Source: an uncultured Draconibacterium sp. (GTDB lineage: Bacteria; Bacteroidota; Bacteroidia; Bacteroidales; Prolixibacteraceae). From it: 64,000 nucleotides of DNA. Below are positions 42,212 through 52,532 of the stretch, piece after piece (the stretch's first letter is position 1; every line of letters begins with the position of its first letter). The notes beneath the pieces were generated by a model that did no database searches, was not told the DNA's origin, and was given only the letters and a program-made list of their open reading frames with translations. The stretch spans positions 4,332,001 through 4,396,000 of the forward strand of contig NZ_OY781981.1 of assembly GCF_963677565.1 (NCBI RefSeq). Direction: 5' to 3'. The position numbers were made by a program, and so were the translations under genes.

Positions 42212-42534
42212 ATGTTTATTTTAGTTAGATCTCTGGTTATTATGGTATTCCACAATTTTCAACAAATCCAATTATATTGAAGATTGAGTTCACTAAATAT
42301 AGTTTTTATCTATTATCATTCCAATATGTTCTACAATAAAAAATAGTGAAAAAAATTCTGCTACAGGGCATAAAATCTGACATTTCAGATTAAATAACCA
42401 GAAAATTTTATAAGTGAATTAAATTCAGATCCAGATTATGATTGCACCTTCGTTCATAATAAATTATAAATGAGAAAGGGATACACTTTTCAGTGCATCC
42501 CTTTTCCTAAAATTTATTCATATGAAAATTGGCG
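42212..42534 (-). other. 323-bp gap between glycogen synthase and the second SusD gene
   Basis: The right end holds the SusD terminator (42474-42506). The rest is AT-rich and must contain the glycogen synthase promoter, but no TAnnTTTG box with a good -33 partner was found on the minus strand. No gene or structured RNA was recognised. Confidence 0.5.
42474..42506 (-). terminator. Terminator of the second SusCD operon
   Basis: On the minus strand AAGGGATGCACT pairs with AGTGTATCCCTT (one G-T pair) around a 4-nt loop. It is followed by TCTCATTTATAATTT. Lies about 30 bp after the SusD stop. Confidence 0.7.
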
Positions 42535-44001
42535 CTAATTAACACCCGTGCGAACATCCCAGAACATTTTTTTACCCCATAGGCGATCTTCTACCTGATC
42601 CCAATAAGGCTTAATATTATCTGTATTCAAGTTATACTCGTTGGTTGGATATGGTTGTCTGAACGGAGGACGGCTATGTCCGATGTAGAATGCATCCGGT
42701 GCTGCTGCCAATAAAGGAACATCTGTCCTTCTTGTTTCAGCCCAAGCTTCCTGTCCGTTTTTAAACAGCGAAATCCATTTTTGAATATAAATCTGATCCA
42801 TATCATCACCATAAGCAATTTCATCCTGAGCTAAATATGCTTCAATTTCTGCTGTGGCAATTCCGTTTTCTTCCATCGATGCAGTTATACCAGCCTGGTA
42901 GGCATCTTCAGCAGTTACACCAACACTCCATCCTCTGGCAGCAGCTTCAGCAACAATAAAGTTAACCTCGGCATAGTTCATATATGGAGAAAAACCGGCT
43001 GCATCTTCGCGAAAACGCTCACCCATTCTTGAAATATCACTCATGCTGAAACTTCCGAGCTCTGCACCAACAATTACTCCACGATACTCACCATCCGATT
43101 GAGCAGGTTTTGCATAAACAGGTAAACGAGGATCGTTAAAAGCGAGTAACTGATCAATCATTACATCAGCAACACCGTGATCATCGCGTGCATCAACTTC
43201 TTTATTGGTGTAAAATGGTTCATAATAAGGATCGGCACCTGACCAGTAGAAATATGCATTCTCATCATTTGATGCAATAACAGGATAGGTAGAAGGATTA
43301 CCTGTAATCTGCTCAATAACGCTTTTTGCGGTTGTTGCATCAGCATCCATTAAACGACAAGCCATTCGTAAACGCAAGCTGTTTGCAAACTTCTGCCACA
43401 ATTCAGTATCACCTCCAAACAAAATATCACCACTACCAAGCGCATCGCTGGCTCTCTGATTGAACAAAGTATTGGCTTCTTCCAACATTGCCATTATTGC
43501 AGGATAGATTTCTTCCTGTGTTTGATACGCAGGCGACAATACACCTTCTTCAGCACCAAGCGCGTCGGTAAATGGAATATCTCTCCACATATCAGTAGCA
43601 ACTAACCAGATATATGCACTATAAGTAGTTGCTGCAGCTTTCATATTAATGTCACCTGCTTCCTCCGCCTGAGTAATAATCTGTTTCAGGTTTTGCTGAT
43701 TGCGATAAACAGTTGCAAAATACGAGTTAAAAGTACCTTCCCTAAATTCATAAATTGACTCCTCGGGATACTGAATTTTACCAACCTGGTTCGAATATCC
43801 AAGTGTTCCGGCTCCAATGGCCGAAAGATTAAAAGTATTTGTGGTAAAGTTGTTAAGCACATAGGCCATGATGTTTGTTGATGGCACAGCCGTAGGACTA
43901 TTCGGATCGGTGTTAATATCTTCGTAATCACCGGTACACGATACTATTGCCACTATTAGCAATAGCACGATACTAAATCTTATATTTTTAAATTTTAACA
44001 T
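42535..44001 (-). CDS. SusD-like lipoprotein, second locus
   Basis: A 488-residue SusD-family lipoprotein (signal peptide ends in IVSC, C22). The mature start CTGDYEDINTDPNSPTAVPSTN is typical of the SusD_2 type, which often binds peptides or glycans alongside SusC proteins without STN domains. The YSAYIWLVATDMWRDIPFTDA segment (about 128-148) matches the family core. It starts 28 bp after the stop of the SusC gene. Ligand unknown. No enzyme or regulator gene is adjacent. Confidence 0.88.
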   Translation of the reverse strand: MLKFKNIRFSIVLLLIVAIVSCTGDYEDINTDPNSPTAVPSTNIMAYVLNNFTTNTFNLSAIGAGTLGYSNQVGKIQYPEESIYEFREGTFNSYFATVYRNQQNLKQIITQAEEAGDINMKAAATTYSAYIWLVATDMWRDIPFTDALGAEEGVLSPAYQTQEEIYPAIMAMLEEANTLFNQRASDALGSGDILFGGDTELWQKFANSLRLRMACRLMDADATTAKSVIEQITGNPSTYPVIASNDENAYFYWSGADPYYEPFYTNKEVDARDDHGVADVMIDQLLAFNDPRLPVYAKPAQSDGEYRGVIVGAELGSFSMSDISRMGERFREDAAGFSPYMNYAEVNFIVAEAAARGWSVGVTAEDAYQAGITASMEENGIATAEIEAYLAQDEIAYGDDMDQIYIQKWISLFKNGQEAWAETRRTDVPLLAAAPDAFYIGHSRPPFRQPYPTNEYNLNTDNIKPYWDQVEDRLWGKKMFWDVRTGVN

Positions 44002-44029
44002 GATGTTTCAGTTTTAATAGTGAACAGAA

Positions 44030-47000
44030 TTAAAATGTCACGTTTAATTTGAATCCTAGGTTACGGGTAGCAGGAAGCTGGTATTGCTCAATACCCATAC
44101 CTGCTTCAGTTGTTCCGAAAGCTGTTTCAGGATCAATACCAATGTCATTGGATTTATGGGTCCACAGAATGGCCATATTACGACCAACAAAAGAAATATT
44201 GGCACTTTTAATAAAATCAACTTTATCAAGCAAACTTGAAGGAAGGCTGTAACCAAAAGTTACTTCTCTTAGTTTTATGAAGCTACCATCGATCATACCT
44301 GTCTTTTCAATTCCCCAATATCTTTCGTAGTAATCTTGTGCTGATACAACAATGTCGTTTGTACTTCCGTCAGTTTTAACAACAGTCTCATCTTTCAGTA
44401 CATCCTGACCAACAACAACTCCAACCTCGCGAATATTGTACCCTTCAGCACCTTCGCGCGAAGCCATTTGTGCAGTTTCTTCACTAACACCCGACATTCC
44501 ACCAAACCAATCGGTTACAGAGAAAATATCTCCACCCCAACGCATGTCTACAAGGAAACTGGCGTTGAAGTTTCTCCAACTGAATGAGTTGTTAATACCT
44601 CCAATCCAGTCTGGCATTACATTACCTACAATCTCAGGATCAGATCCCGGAGTTGGCAAACCATTAGAAGCAACAACAATATCTCCGTTATCGTTTCTGT
44701 TGTATGAGTAAGCTTTAATCACACCAAATGTTTCACCAGGAATTGCTTCTATAGTAACAGCTCCCCAAGAAGAACCGATCTGGTATTTTTTTAGGTCAGC
44801 ATATAATTCGTTAACAGTGTTCTTGTTTTTCGCCCAGTTGAGCATTACTTCCCAGTTCAATCCTTTTTTCGATTTCAGCACCTGACCGATAAGCTCCAGC
44901 TCGACACCTTTGTTTTCAATTTCACCGGCATTGATCATTACTGCATCATATCCGGCTGCATCGCTAATGTCAACCTGCATAATCTGGTCTTTAGTAACTT
45001 TATCGTAGTAAGTAGCGTTTAATCCTAATCTGTTATTAAAGAAACGAAGTTCTGTTCCCACCTCCATTGATACTACTTTTTCAGGTTTCAATCCTGTTGG
45101 AGGAAGTGTTACAGGCAAACGAAAAGGAGTAGTTCCGTTATATGGATCGCGCGACACGTAAGTCATTGACAACTGGTAAGGATCAGTTGCATTACCTACC
45201 TGAGCCCAACTTGCTCTTAATTTTGCAAACGAAAGAATATCAGATTTAATTGGCAAGGCTTCGGTAGCCAACCAGCTCATTGTTGCTGATGGGTAGAAGA
45301 ATGACCAGCTATCTGCAGGAAGTGTAGAACTCCAATCGTTACGTCCGGTTATATCCAAATACAACCATTTTTTATAATCGAATGAAACCGATCCGAAAAC
45401 AGAATTTGATTGCAACTCACTGTCGTATTGCGAAACGCTTGGGTTTCCGTTTACGTTTCCAATTGTGAACAAATCAGGAACAGTTAATGAGCTTGCAGAG
45501 AATGATGAGTAGTGACGGTTATAATCGCGATAGTTGGCTCCAACAGTACCGTTCACACCAAAATCGCTTGTAATTTGCTTATTGAAACTAAAGATCAAAT
45601 CAGCATTCAACTCATGTTGAAAAGTTTGTGCTTGAGTAAATTCACCACCGGCCTGAACTCCGTTTGAACCGTCGGCTGCAACTTTTTTCGTGAACAAGTG
45701 AAACCAGTCAACACCTAAACGTCCCATAACACTTAACCATGGGGCTAATTCGTAATCCAGCGTCATATTACCGTAAATACGGTCTTTTTGTAATGCGTTG
45801 GTATTTTTGTTCACCGTCCAGTATGGGTTGTTATGGTAGTTGGTATTCCAGTTGTATGGATTACCATGGATATTATACGTATCCCAGTTCTCTTCTAAAG
45901 AATTCATGTTTACCTGGCGGCCAAACCATCCACCAATCGACTGCATAACATTATTAGCAGTATATCCCTGACTTGGAATATTATCCGATTTTGATTGTGT
46001 GTAAGTAATCGATCCCTGTGCAGTGAAACGCTCAAGGGCAGTAATTGCACCACTTAAACTGGCAGTTGTACGATCCATATCTGTGTTAGGGATTGTTCCT
46101 GTAATATCCTGACGAGATAAGAATAAACGTGTACTTCCTTTATCAGAAGCACCCTGAATTGAAATACTATTATCAACAGTTACACCAGTTTCAAAAAAGT
46201 CTTTTACATTATTTGGTTGTGAAACCCAAGGAGTTTTTTGATAAACACCATCAACAACAGGACTATCGAACTGCGACAATTGCAAACCGATATCTAAACG
46301 AGGCCCCCACGATTCATCCATAAAATCGTAAACACCACCACCGTTACCATCAACATATTTAAATCCGTAAGTATCCGACCAGTCCTGGTAACTCATTGGA
46401 GATTCACCTTCCTCATATTCGAAACTATTGTAATAAAATTCCGAGGCCGAATATCCCTGACCATATTTATTCTGGTAATTAGGAATAACATAAGCATCGC
46501 TGAAAGTAACACTTGAATTAAGCTGGACTTCAAAACCTTTACTTTTATTCGCTTTTTTAGTGGTAATAAGCACAACTCCGTTTGCAGCATTCATACCGTA
46601 CAAAGCAGCTGCGTTTGCACCTTTTAATACTGTTATCGACTCAATGTTTTCAGGAGCAAGATCTGAAGCACCGTTACCAAAGTCAACTCCACCCCACTGG
46701 CTCACATCTGAACCGTAGTTGCTAATTGGGACACCATCAACAACAAACATTGGCTGGTTATTACTAAACGAACTGTTGCCACGAATGGTAATTCGCGATG
46801 AACCACCAATTGCACCGGTAGCGCTTGTTACTTGTACACCGGCAATTTTACCTGATAACGAGTTCACAATGTTAGGATCTTTTGCTTTTGTAAGCTCCTC
46901 TCCTGAAACTTCCTGCACAGCATAACCCAGTGCTTTTTTCTCTCGTGAAATACCTAACGCGGTTACTACAACCTCATCAACAGCAATGTTTTCACTTTTC

Positions 47001-47284
47001 ATTACTGCATCAACTACTGATTGTCCCTCTATCGCAACTTCCAGAGGTTGCATTCCCACAAACGAAAAAAGCAATGTAGTTGCATCGTTTGGTACTTTCA
47101 GGGAATAATTTCCATCAATGTCGGAAATTGTTCCGGTGGTGGTACCTTTTACGGAGATTGAAACTCCCGGTATTCCCATTCCGTCTTCGTCAGACGTTAC
47201 TGTACCTGTTATTATTGTGATTTGTGCCTGCACCAGGCTAACCATTAATAACAAATACGAAAAAATTAGCGTAATTTTTTTCAT
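44030..47284 (-). CDS. SusC-like TonB-dependent transporter, second locus
   Basis: A 1084-residue outer-membrane transporter without an STN domain. Signal peptide (MKKITLIFSYLLLMVSLVQA), then a carboxypeptidase-regulatory-like domain (ITGTVTSDEDGMGIPGVSISVKGT near 25-48) and the plug (DEVVVTALGISREKKALGYAV near 103-123). The TonB-dependent barrel follows and ends LGFKLNVTF. The frame is open to 47308, but the ATG at 47284 fits the signal peptide. Lacking an STN domain, it should be regulated by another route than the FecR system of the first locus. Confidence 0.9.
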   Translation of the reverse strand: MKKITLIFSYLLLMVSLVQAQITIITGTVTSDEDGMGIPGVSISVKGTTTGTISDIDGNYSLKVPNDATTLLFSFVGMQPLEVAIEGQSVVDAVMKSENIAVDEVVVTALGISREKKALGYAVQEVSGEELTKAKDPNIVNSLSGKIAGVQVTSATGAIGGSSRITIRGNSSFSNNQPMFVVDGVPISNYGSDVSQWGGVDFGNGASDLAPENIESITVLKGANAAALYGMNAANGVVLITTKKANKSKGFEVQLNSSVTFSDAYVIPNYQNKYGQGYSASEFYYNSFEYEEGESPMSYQDWSDTYGFKYVDGNGGGVYDFMDESWGPRLDIGLQLSQFDSPVVDGVYQKTPWVSQPNNVKDFFETGVTVDNSISIQGASDKGSTRLFLSRQDITGTIPNTDMDRTTASLSGAITALERFTAQGSITYTQSKSDNIPSQGYTANNVMQSIGGWFGRQVNMNSLEENWDTYNIHGNPYNWNTNYHNNPYWTVNKNTNALQKDRIYGNMTLDYELAPWLSVMGRLGVDWFHLFTKKVAADGSNGVQAGGEFTQAQTFQHELNADLIFSFNKQITSDFGVNGTVGANYRDYNRHYSSFSASSLTVPDLFTIGNVNGNPSVSQYDSELQSNSVFGSVSFDYKKWLYLDITGRNDWSSTLPADSWSFFYPSATMSWLATEALPIKSDILSFAKLRASWAQVGNATDPYQLSMTYVSRDPYNGTTPFRLPVTLPPTGLKPEKVVSMEVGTELRFFNNRLGLNATYYDKVTKDQIMQVDISDAAGYDAVMINAGEIENKGVELELIGQVLKSKKGLNWEVMLNWAKNKNTVNELYADLKKYQIGSSWGAVTIEAIPGETFGVIKAYSYNRNDNGDIVVASNGLPTPGSDPEIVGNVMPDWIGGINNSFSWRNFNASFLVDMRWGGDIFSVTDWFGGMSGVSEETAQMASREGAEGYNIREVGVVVGQDVLKDETVVKTDGSTNDIVVSAQDYYERYWGIEKTGMIDGSFIKLREVTFGYSLPSSLLDKVDFIKSANISFVGRNMAILWTHKSNDIGIDPETAFGTTEAGMGIEQYQLPATRNLGFKLNVTF

Positions 47285-47847
47285 AGAAGTAATAAATTTT
47301 ATTCGCAATTAATATTTAACACTACTTATCACAGTGCAACAATTTTCGTTATTCAAATATCTTTTTGACACCACGCTGGCTAACAAAACGACATTTTGTA
47401 ATGACATTTGCAATACTAGTATATCACAAATGTGTTTTTTATAACATTGGTCATACTTATTTTGTATAGAACTGATAATGTGTTACTTCGAATATCCAGC
47501 AATGAAACGACGGTGTATTCAATATTTATATTACTAATTGATATACTGCGATATAGCTACACCTACTTAACCATATATAAACATTAACGAATTATTAAAA
47601 AAGATACCATTTGTAAACAAAAGGGCGACCTTAATAACAATTTGATTGAAATCTATCTGCTAAAACAGAAATCTATAAGTAGAGAAGCTTTGAATGTACA
47701 ATTTTCAATCCTCTGATTGAATTGCAATATGTTCTTCTGTGTAAAAGGACGAGGCTTTTTCGTGCGCTGATTGGGGGTACATATTTATAAACAAAAAGCC
47801 GCTTATCACTCGATAAGCGGCTTTTAATATATACTGTAATAATATTC
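47285..47847 (-). other. 563-bp gap upstream of the second SusC gene
   Basis: The largest gap in the window. Its left part, close to the SusC start, should hold the SusC promoter. No TAnnTTTG/TTTG pair was identified there. A 7-bp inverted repeat TTCAATC / GATTGAA with a 4-nt loop lies at 47704-47721. The right end is the Skp terminator (47793-47827). No open frame with family motifs and no RNA gene was recognised, so a small RNA cannot be excluded. Confidence 0.45.
47793..47827 (-). terminator. Terminator of the bamA-skp operon
   Basis: A perfect 13-bp stem AAAGCCGCTTATC / GATAAGCGGCTTT around a 4-nt loop with T residues following on the minus strand. It lies about 20 bp after the last Skp stop. 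Confidence 0.85.
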
Positions 47848-48372
47848 TTACTGAATACCCAATTTAGCTTTTACCAACGGTAAAACGTCAACGCTCTGGT
47901 TTGATTTGTAAAGTATAGTTCTGTTTCCTGCTCCTGAATCGAAAACATAAATCAGCCCTTGCTCTTTTGCAACTTCTTCAATCGCTTTTTCAGCTTTATC
48001 GAAAACAGGAGATAAAAGTTCTGCTTGTTTTTGCTGTACCTGCTGTTGGGCAGTTACCTGGTAATTTTGAATGCGTTGTTGTACATCCTGAATTTCGGCA
48101 ATTTTTGCATTTCGTTTAATATCTGATACTTCTTCTCCCATTGCTTCAAATTCGCCTAATTTTGCCTGATAATCTTTTTGCATTTCACCCAGAATTTCTT
48201 CCAATTCTCCTTGAAACGTGTTAAACTCAGCTTCAGCTGCGGTTCTTTCAGGCATTACTTGAACCAAAGCCTGAAGGTCAATATGGCCAAATTTTAAAGA
48301 TTGTGCATTGGCAGCAGTATATGATGCTACAGTGAACATAAGCACTGCCATTAATTTCATTAAATTTCTCAT
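47848..48372 (-). CDS. OmpH/Skp-family periplasmic chaperone, copy 1
   Basis: A 174-residue periplasmic protein. Signal peptide up to NAQ (about residue 24), then SLKFGHIDLQALVQVMPERT (the GHIDLQxLVxxMPE opening is the OmpH mark), a long coiled-coil tentacle region (about 40-125) rich in Gln and Glu, and the C-terminal LIYVFDSGAGNRTILYKS. Skp holds unfolded outer-membrane proteins on the way to BamA. The open frame runs to 48402, but the ATG at 48372 gives the right signal peptide. The second gene of the pair lies upstream at 48487-48999 in the same operon. Confidence 0.88.
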   Translation of the reverse strand: MRNLMKLMAVLMFTVASYTAANAQSLKFGHIDLQALVQVMPERTAAEAEFNTFQGELEEILGEMQKDYQAKLGEFEAMGEEVSDIKRNAKIAEIQDVQQRIQNYQVTAQQQVQQKQAELLSPVFDKAEKAIEEVAKEQGLIYVFDSGAGNRTILYKSNQSVDVLPLVKAKLGIQ

Positions 48373-48486
48373 AATCAATGTGGTCTTAATTTTTGCTTGC
48401 AAATATAGTATTTAATACCAATTATTGGTTAAAATGAACAACTGATTTAAATTGAATCATTCTGTTTTAAAAGCGGAAACTATTAT

Positions 48487-48999
48487 CTATTTATACCCAA
48501 GTTTTCTTAACACTTCATCGCTAAGATCGTAACGTGGATTAGTGAAAAATAAAGTTGCATCTCCGGCCTTATCAAATATTACGGCATAGCTACCGTCGGT
48601 AGCTATTTCCTGAACAGCGTTAAAGATGTCGTCCTGAATAGGCTTAATCAATCCCTGACGCTTTTTGAAAAGGTCGCCATTTGGCCCAAAATACTTACGT
48701 TGCAATGTTTTATAATCTTTTTCTTTTGTAATAATCACATCCTCGCGTTTGCGTTTCATATCTTCTGAAAGCAAAACACTCTCTGCTTGAAAGTCCTGAT
48801 ACATTTGCTCAATCTCGGCATGCATTGATTCCAATTCTTTTTGGTATTGCGATGACAACTGATTCAGTTGCTCCTGGGCCGCGGTAAACGACGGAATGTT
48901 ATCCATAATATATTCCGAATCGATAAATGCGAATTTCTGCGCATTTGCAAATAATGTTACTGAAAATATTACAGCAATCGATAAAATAATTTTCTTCAT
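48487..48999 (-). CDS. OmpH/Skp-family periplasmic chaperone, copy 2
   Basis: A 170-residue Skp-like protein. Signal peptide (MKKIILSIAVIFSVTLFANAQ), then KFAFIDSEYIMDNIPSF in place of the usual GYIDxxxVLxxMP, coiled coil (about 40-115) and a YAVIFDKAGDATLFF end. Only moderately similar to copy 1, so the duplication is old. Paired Skp genes after bamA are usual in Bacteroidota. Sits between BamA (49064) and copy 1. Confidence 0.88.
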   Translation of the reverse strand: MKKIILSIAVIFSVTLFANAQKFAFIDSEYIMDNIPSFTAAQEQLNQLSSQYQKELESMHAEIEQMYQDFQAESVLLSEDMKRKREDVIITKEKDYKTLQRKYFGPNGDLFKKRQGLIKPIQDDIFNAVQEIATDGSYAVIFDKAGDATLFFTNPRYDLSDEVLRKLGYK

Positions 49000-49063
49000 G
49001 GCAATTTCTTTTTTAGTTAAACTGGTTTTTGTCTATCATATTTTATGCCAAAGCTTGTTTTTA

Positions 49064-51784
49064 TTAGAACTGTTGTCCGATTACAAAGTGGAATTGGCTT
49101 CCTGCTGCATCAGTAACACCCGGCACATCGTCAAATCCATATCCCCAGTCAATACCCATCAATCCAAACATTGGAAGGAAAATTCTAACACCTACTCCGG
49201 CCGAGCGCTGCAATTTAAAAGGCACGTAGTTTTGGAAACTAATTCCGGCATTACCTGCTTCAAGAAAAGCCAGTGCATAAATAGTTGCACTTGGTTTCAA
49301 TGTAATCGGGAAACGTAATTCTGTAGTAAACTTAGAATACATATTGGATCCGTTATTCGGACTCAGACTGTAGTCTTTGTAACCACGCAATGCGATATAA
49401 TCGGTACCATAAATATTATATCCCGACATACCGGATCCACCCACAATAAATCCTTCAAATGGTGATTTTCGGCCTGAATCGAAATAGCCAAGAAATCCCA
49501 TTTCCAATCCCGTTTTTAAAACCAGCGTGTGCTCCCCTCCTGGATTAGTAAGCGGAGTAAACCACTGGGCTTTTAATAACCACTTGTGGTATTCTATCCA
49601 TTTATAACGCTCCTCGTTAGAGATACTCTCGTCCGAATAGTCCTTATTATTAAACCACGAGTACGGTGGTGTTACTTTTAAAGCAAGCGAGATATTTGAT
49701 CCCCGGCGCGAATACAGTGGGTTATCAACTGAACTACGACCAAATACAGTTTTAAAACTCAGGTTGTTAAAAGTACCATTCACCTGGCCATTTTCATCAG
49801 CCATAAAATAGAACATACTTCCCATGTTTCTCAGGTTGTAATGTTCTAACGACAGTTCGTGATAAACCGTAAAGTAGTCATCAGGCCACGATAAGCGATA
49901 ACCATAACCTAAAGCCAAAGCAGTAGTTTCCCATATTTGATCATCATCTTCGTTGTCATTCTCCGAATCATAATTATATTGGTATTGTGGATAACCGTAT
50001 GATCCATATCCGCCGTAGCCATATGGCGAATAGCCAGCTCCATAAGGCGAATATCCGTAACCGCCATAACCACCTCCGTAACCATAAGGTGAATAACCGT
50101 AGCTACTACCATAACCATATGGATTATAACTTTGAGTATACCTGTTGGCACTGTAATTAATACGGGAGTGTGATAAAGAAACGGAGAAAGAGTTCGGTTT
50201 TTTACCTCCCAGCCATGGTTCGATAAACGATAGGCTGACGGTTCTGTAATATTTTCCACTGGTTTGATAACGCAGACTTAGTGTTTGTCCATCACCGGTT
50301 GGCAGTGGTCGCCATGCTTCTTTATTGAAAATATTACGTACCGAGAAGTTTGCAAATTTTAAACCAACCGATCCCACAAACATACCAGCACCCCATCCAC
50401 CTGACAGTTCGATCTGGTCGTTTGCTTTTTCCTGCAATTGGTATTCAATATCCACTGTCCCGTCTTCGGGATGTGGCTGTACATCCGGATTAATCGCTTC
50501 CGGATCGAAGTGACCAAGTTGTGCCAACTCCCTGTACGAACGCATTAACAATGTTTTACTGAATAAATCGCCGGGATAAGTACGAAGTTCACGTCGTGCA
50601 ACATGCTCGTGTGTTTTCGTATTTCCAACAATACGAACTTCATTAATAGTTGCCTGCTTTCCTTCGTAAATACGCATTTCATAATTAATGGTATCTCCAT
50701 CGACATTTACTTCAATCGGATCGAGGTTAAAAAACAGATAACCTCTATCGAGGTATACATTATTTAGACCTTCTTCATTATCAAAAAGGCGCTTGTCTAA
50801 AATCTTTTGGTTAAATACGTCTCCTTTTTTGATACCAAGTCGCAGATCCAAATAATCAGACGGATAAACCGTATTTCCTACCCAACGAATATCTCCGAAA
50901 TAGTACTTATTTCCTTCTTCAATATCAATATCGATATTTACTCTTGGTTTATTCTTTCTACCTACTTCAACCTGGTAGACTGAATCTCCAGTGATAATTG
51001 CATCACGATATCCTTTCTCGTTGTACTTATCAATCAGGTTAGCCTGATCATTTTCATATTCTTCCTGTAAGAATTTTTTGGTTTTGAAAAAGTTACGCAA
51101 CGATTTTTCGTTGGTCTTTTTCATTGCACGTTCAAGTGTTACATCCGAAAGTGCTTCATTGCCGATAATCTCAATATTATTAACCTTTACTTTTTCTTTC
51201 TTATCAACGTAAATATCAAGAATAACACTGTTGTTTTGCGTGGTATCATCACGTTGAACTATGTTTACTTCTGTATTTAAAAAACCCTTTCCGTGGAAAA
51301 GATTCTTAATAGTACGCTCGGCACTGTTAACCTGGTGGTCGGTAATCTGGCTTCCTCGTAATAACAATACTTTTTCAGTGATATCATCTTTTTCTGATTT
51401 CGATACACCATAAAAATTTACATCGGCCAAACGAGGACGCTCCTGTAGATAGATATCCAGCCATATTTTACTTCCTACAACTTTGGTTGCCTGTATTTTT
51501 ACATCCGAAAAAAGTCCTTGCTGCCATAGTTTTTTTATTGCTAAGGTAATCTCTTCTCCAGGTACCATTATTTCGTCACCTACTTTTAATCCTGATAGCT
51601 GAATCAGCACATTTTTATCCAGGTATCTTATTCCCGACACCTGTACATCTTCAATGGTATAATTCCGCGCACTCGAATAATAGATCGAAAAGTTTGTACT
51701 ATCTGCCTCTTGTGCAAAAAGCTGTGGTACAAACACTACAAAAAGGAATAAAAAGGCGACTAATGGTCTTTCAATTCTACTCAT
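49064..51784 (-). CDS. bamA: BamA outer-membrane protein assembly factor with a Tyr/Gly-rich loop
   Basis: A 906-residue protein: signal peptide (to about residue 24), five POTRA domains (about 38-460, motifs VSGIRYLDKNVLIQL, VNFYGVSKSE, IEIIGNEALSD, IRWVGNTVYPSDYLDLRLG, VRIVGNTKTHEHV), then a 16-stranded barrel ending FVIGQQF. The barrel contains an exceptional low-complexity segment (about residues 535-600) built from repeated YGYSPYGYGG and YGGYG-like words, followed by an acidic stretch DSENDNEDDDQ. It probably forms a long surface loop. Essential function: insertion of beta-barrel proteins. Follows uppS and precedes the Skp pair in one operon. Confidence 0.92.
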   Translation of the reverse strand: MSRIERPLVAFLFLFVVFVPQLFAQEADSTNFSIYYSSARNYTIEDVQVSGIRYLDKNVLIQLSGLKVGDEIMVPGEEITLAIKKLWQQGLFSDVKIQATKVVGSKIWLDIYLQERPRLADVNFYGVSKSEKDDITEKVLLLRGSQITDHQVNSAERTIKNLFHGKGFLNTEVNIVQRDDTTQNNSVILDIYVDKKEKVKVNNIEIIGNEALSDVTLERAMKKTNEKSLRNFFKTKKFLQEEYENDQANLIDKYNEKGYRDAIITGDSVYQVEVGRKNKPRVNIDIDIEEGNKYYFGDIRWVGNTVYPSDYLDLRLGIKKGDVFNQKILDKRLFDNEEGLNNVYLDRGYLFFNLDPIEVNVDGDTINYEMRIYEGKQATINEVRIVGNTKTHEHVARRELRTYPGDLFSKTLLMRSYRELAQLGHFDPEAINPDVQPHPEDGTVDIEYQLQEKANDQIELSGGWGAGMFVGSVGLKFANFSVRNIFNKEAWRPLPTGDGQTLSLRYQTSGKYYRTVSLSFIEPWLGGKKPNSFSVSLSHSRINYSANRYTQSYNPYGYGSSYGYSPYGYGGGYGGYGYSPYGAGYSPYGYGGYGSYGYPQYQYNYDSENDNEDDDQIWETTALALGYGYRLSWPDDYFTVYHELSLEHYNLRNMGSMFYFMADENGQVNGTFNNLSFKTVFGRSSVDNPLYSRRGSNISLALKVTPPYSWFNNKDYSDESISNEERYKWIEYHKWLLKAQWFTPLTNPGGEHTLVLKTGLEMGFLGYFDSGRKSPFEGFIVGGSGMSGYNIYGTDYIALRGYKDYSLSPNNGSNMYSKFTTELRFPITLKPSATIYALAFLEAGNAGISFQNYVPFKLQRSAGVGVRIFLPMFGLMGIDWGYGFDDVPGVTDAAGSQFHFVIGQQF

Positions 51785-51788
51785 AAAA

Positions 51789-52532
51789 TTAGCTCGTTAA
51801 CTGTTCACTTGTTTTTCCAAATCTTCTCTCTCTGTTCTGATAATCAATAATGGCTTCAAATAAATCGTCTTTTCTAAAATCGGGCCATAATTTACCCGTA
51901 AAATACAATTCAGAGTAAGCAATCTGCCACAACAGAAAATTACTAATCCTGTATTCCCCACTGGTTCTAATCATCAGTTCAGGATCAGGTAATTCTGATG
52001 TTGACAAATAATTCTGGAACAGTTCGTTATTTATTTTTTCTTGTGAAATCTTTTTTGCGGCAATATCGTCGGCAAGCAGTTTTACGGCGTTAAGTACATC
52101 CCATCTTCCACTGTAACTTAAAGCCAATACCAAATTTAAACCGGTATTATCTTTTAACGCATCAATACAGCTATTAAGTTTCGCCTGCACATTTTCAGGC
52201 ATTACATGAACACAACCAATTACGCTAAGCCGTACATTGTTTTTATTCAATTTTTCGGTTTCGGCTTCAATGGCATGAACTAAAAGTGACATTAGTGCTT
52301 CCACTTCTTCTTTTGGCCGGTCCCAGTTTTCAGTTGAAAATGCATAAAGGGTTAGGTGTTTCACTCCGATTTCTCCAGCTCCTTCAACGACGGAGCGTAC
52401 AGACTCAACACCGTTCTCGTGCCCCATAACACGAGGTTTGCCGTGTTTGGCTGCCCACCTTCCGTTGCCATCCATAATAATGGCAATATGCTTTGGTATA
52501 TTATTTCTATCTAATCTGTCAACTGTTTTCAT
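51789..52532 (-). CDS. uppS: Isoprenyl (undecaprenyl) diphosphate synthase
   Basis: A 247-residue cis-prenyltransferase. The catalytic motif IAIIMDGNGRWA (about residues 17-28, D23) and RISNFLLWQIAYSELYF near the end are diagnostic. It makes C55 undecaprenyl diphosphate, the carrier for peptidoglycan and other wall polymers. Start at the ATG at 52532, overlapping the stop of the preceding gene (TGATG). The frame runs to 52538 from a TTG. The BamA ATG is 4 bp after its stop. Confidence 0.93.
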   Translation of the reverse strand: MKTVDRLDRNNIPKHIAIIMDGNGRWAAKHGKPRVMGHENGVESVRSVVEGAGEIGVKHLTLYAFSTENWDRPKEEVEALMSLLVHAIEAETEKLNKNNVRLSVIGCVHVMPENVQAKLNSCIDALKDNTGLNLVLALSYSGRWDVLNAVKLLADDIAAKKISQEKINNELFQNYLSTSELPDPELMIRTSGEYRISNFLLWQIAYSELYFTGKLWPDFRKDDLFEAIIDYQNRERRFGKTSEQLTS

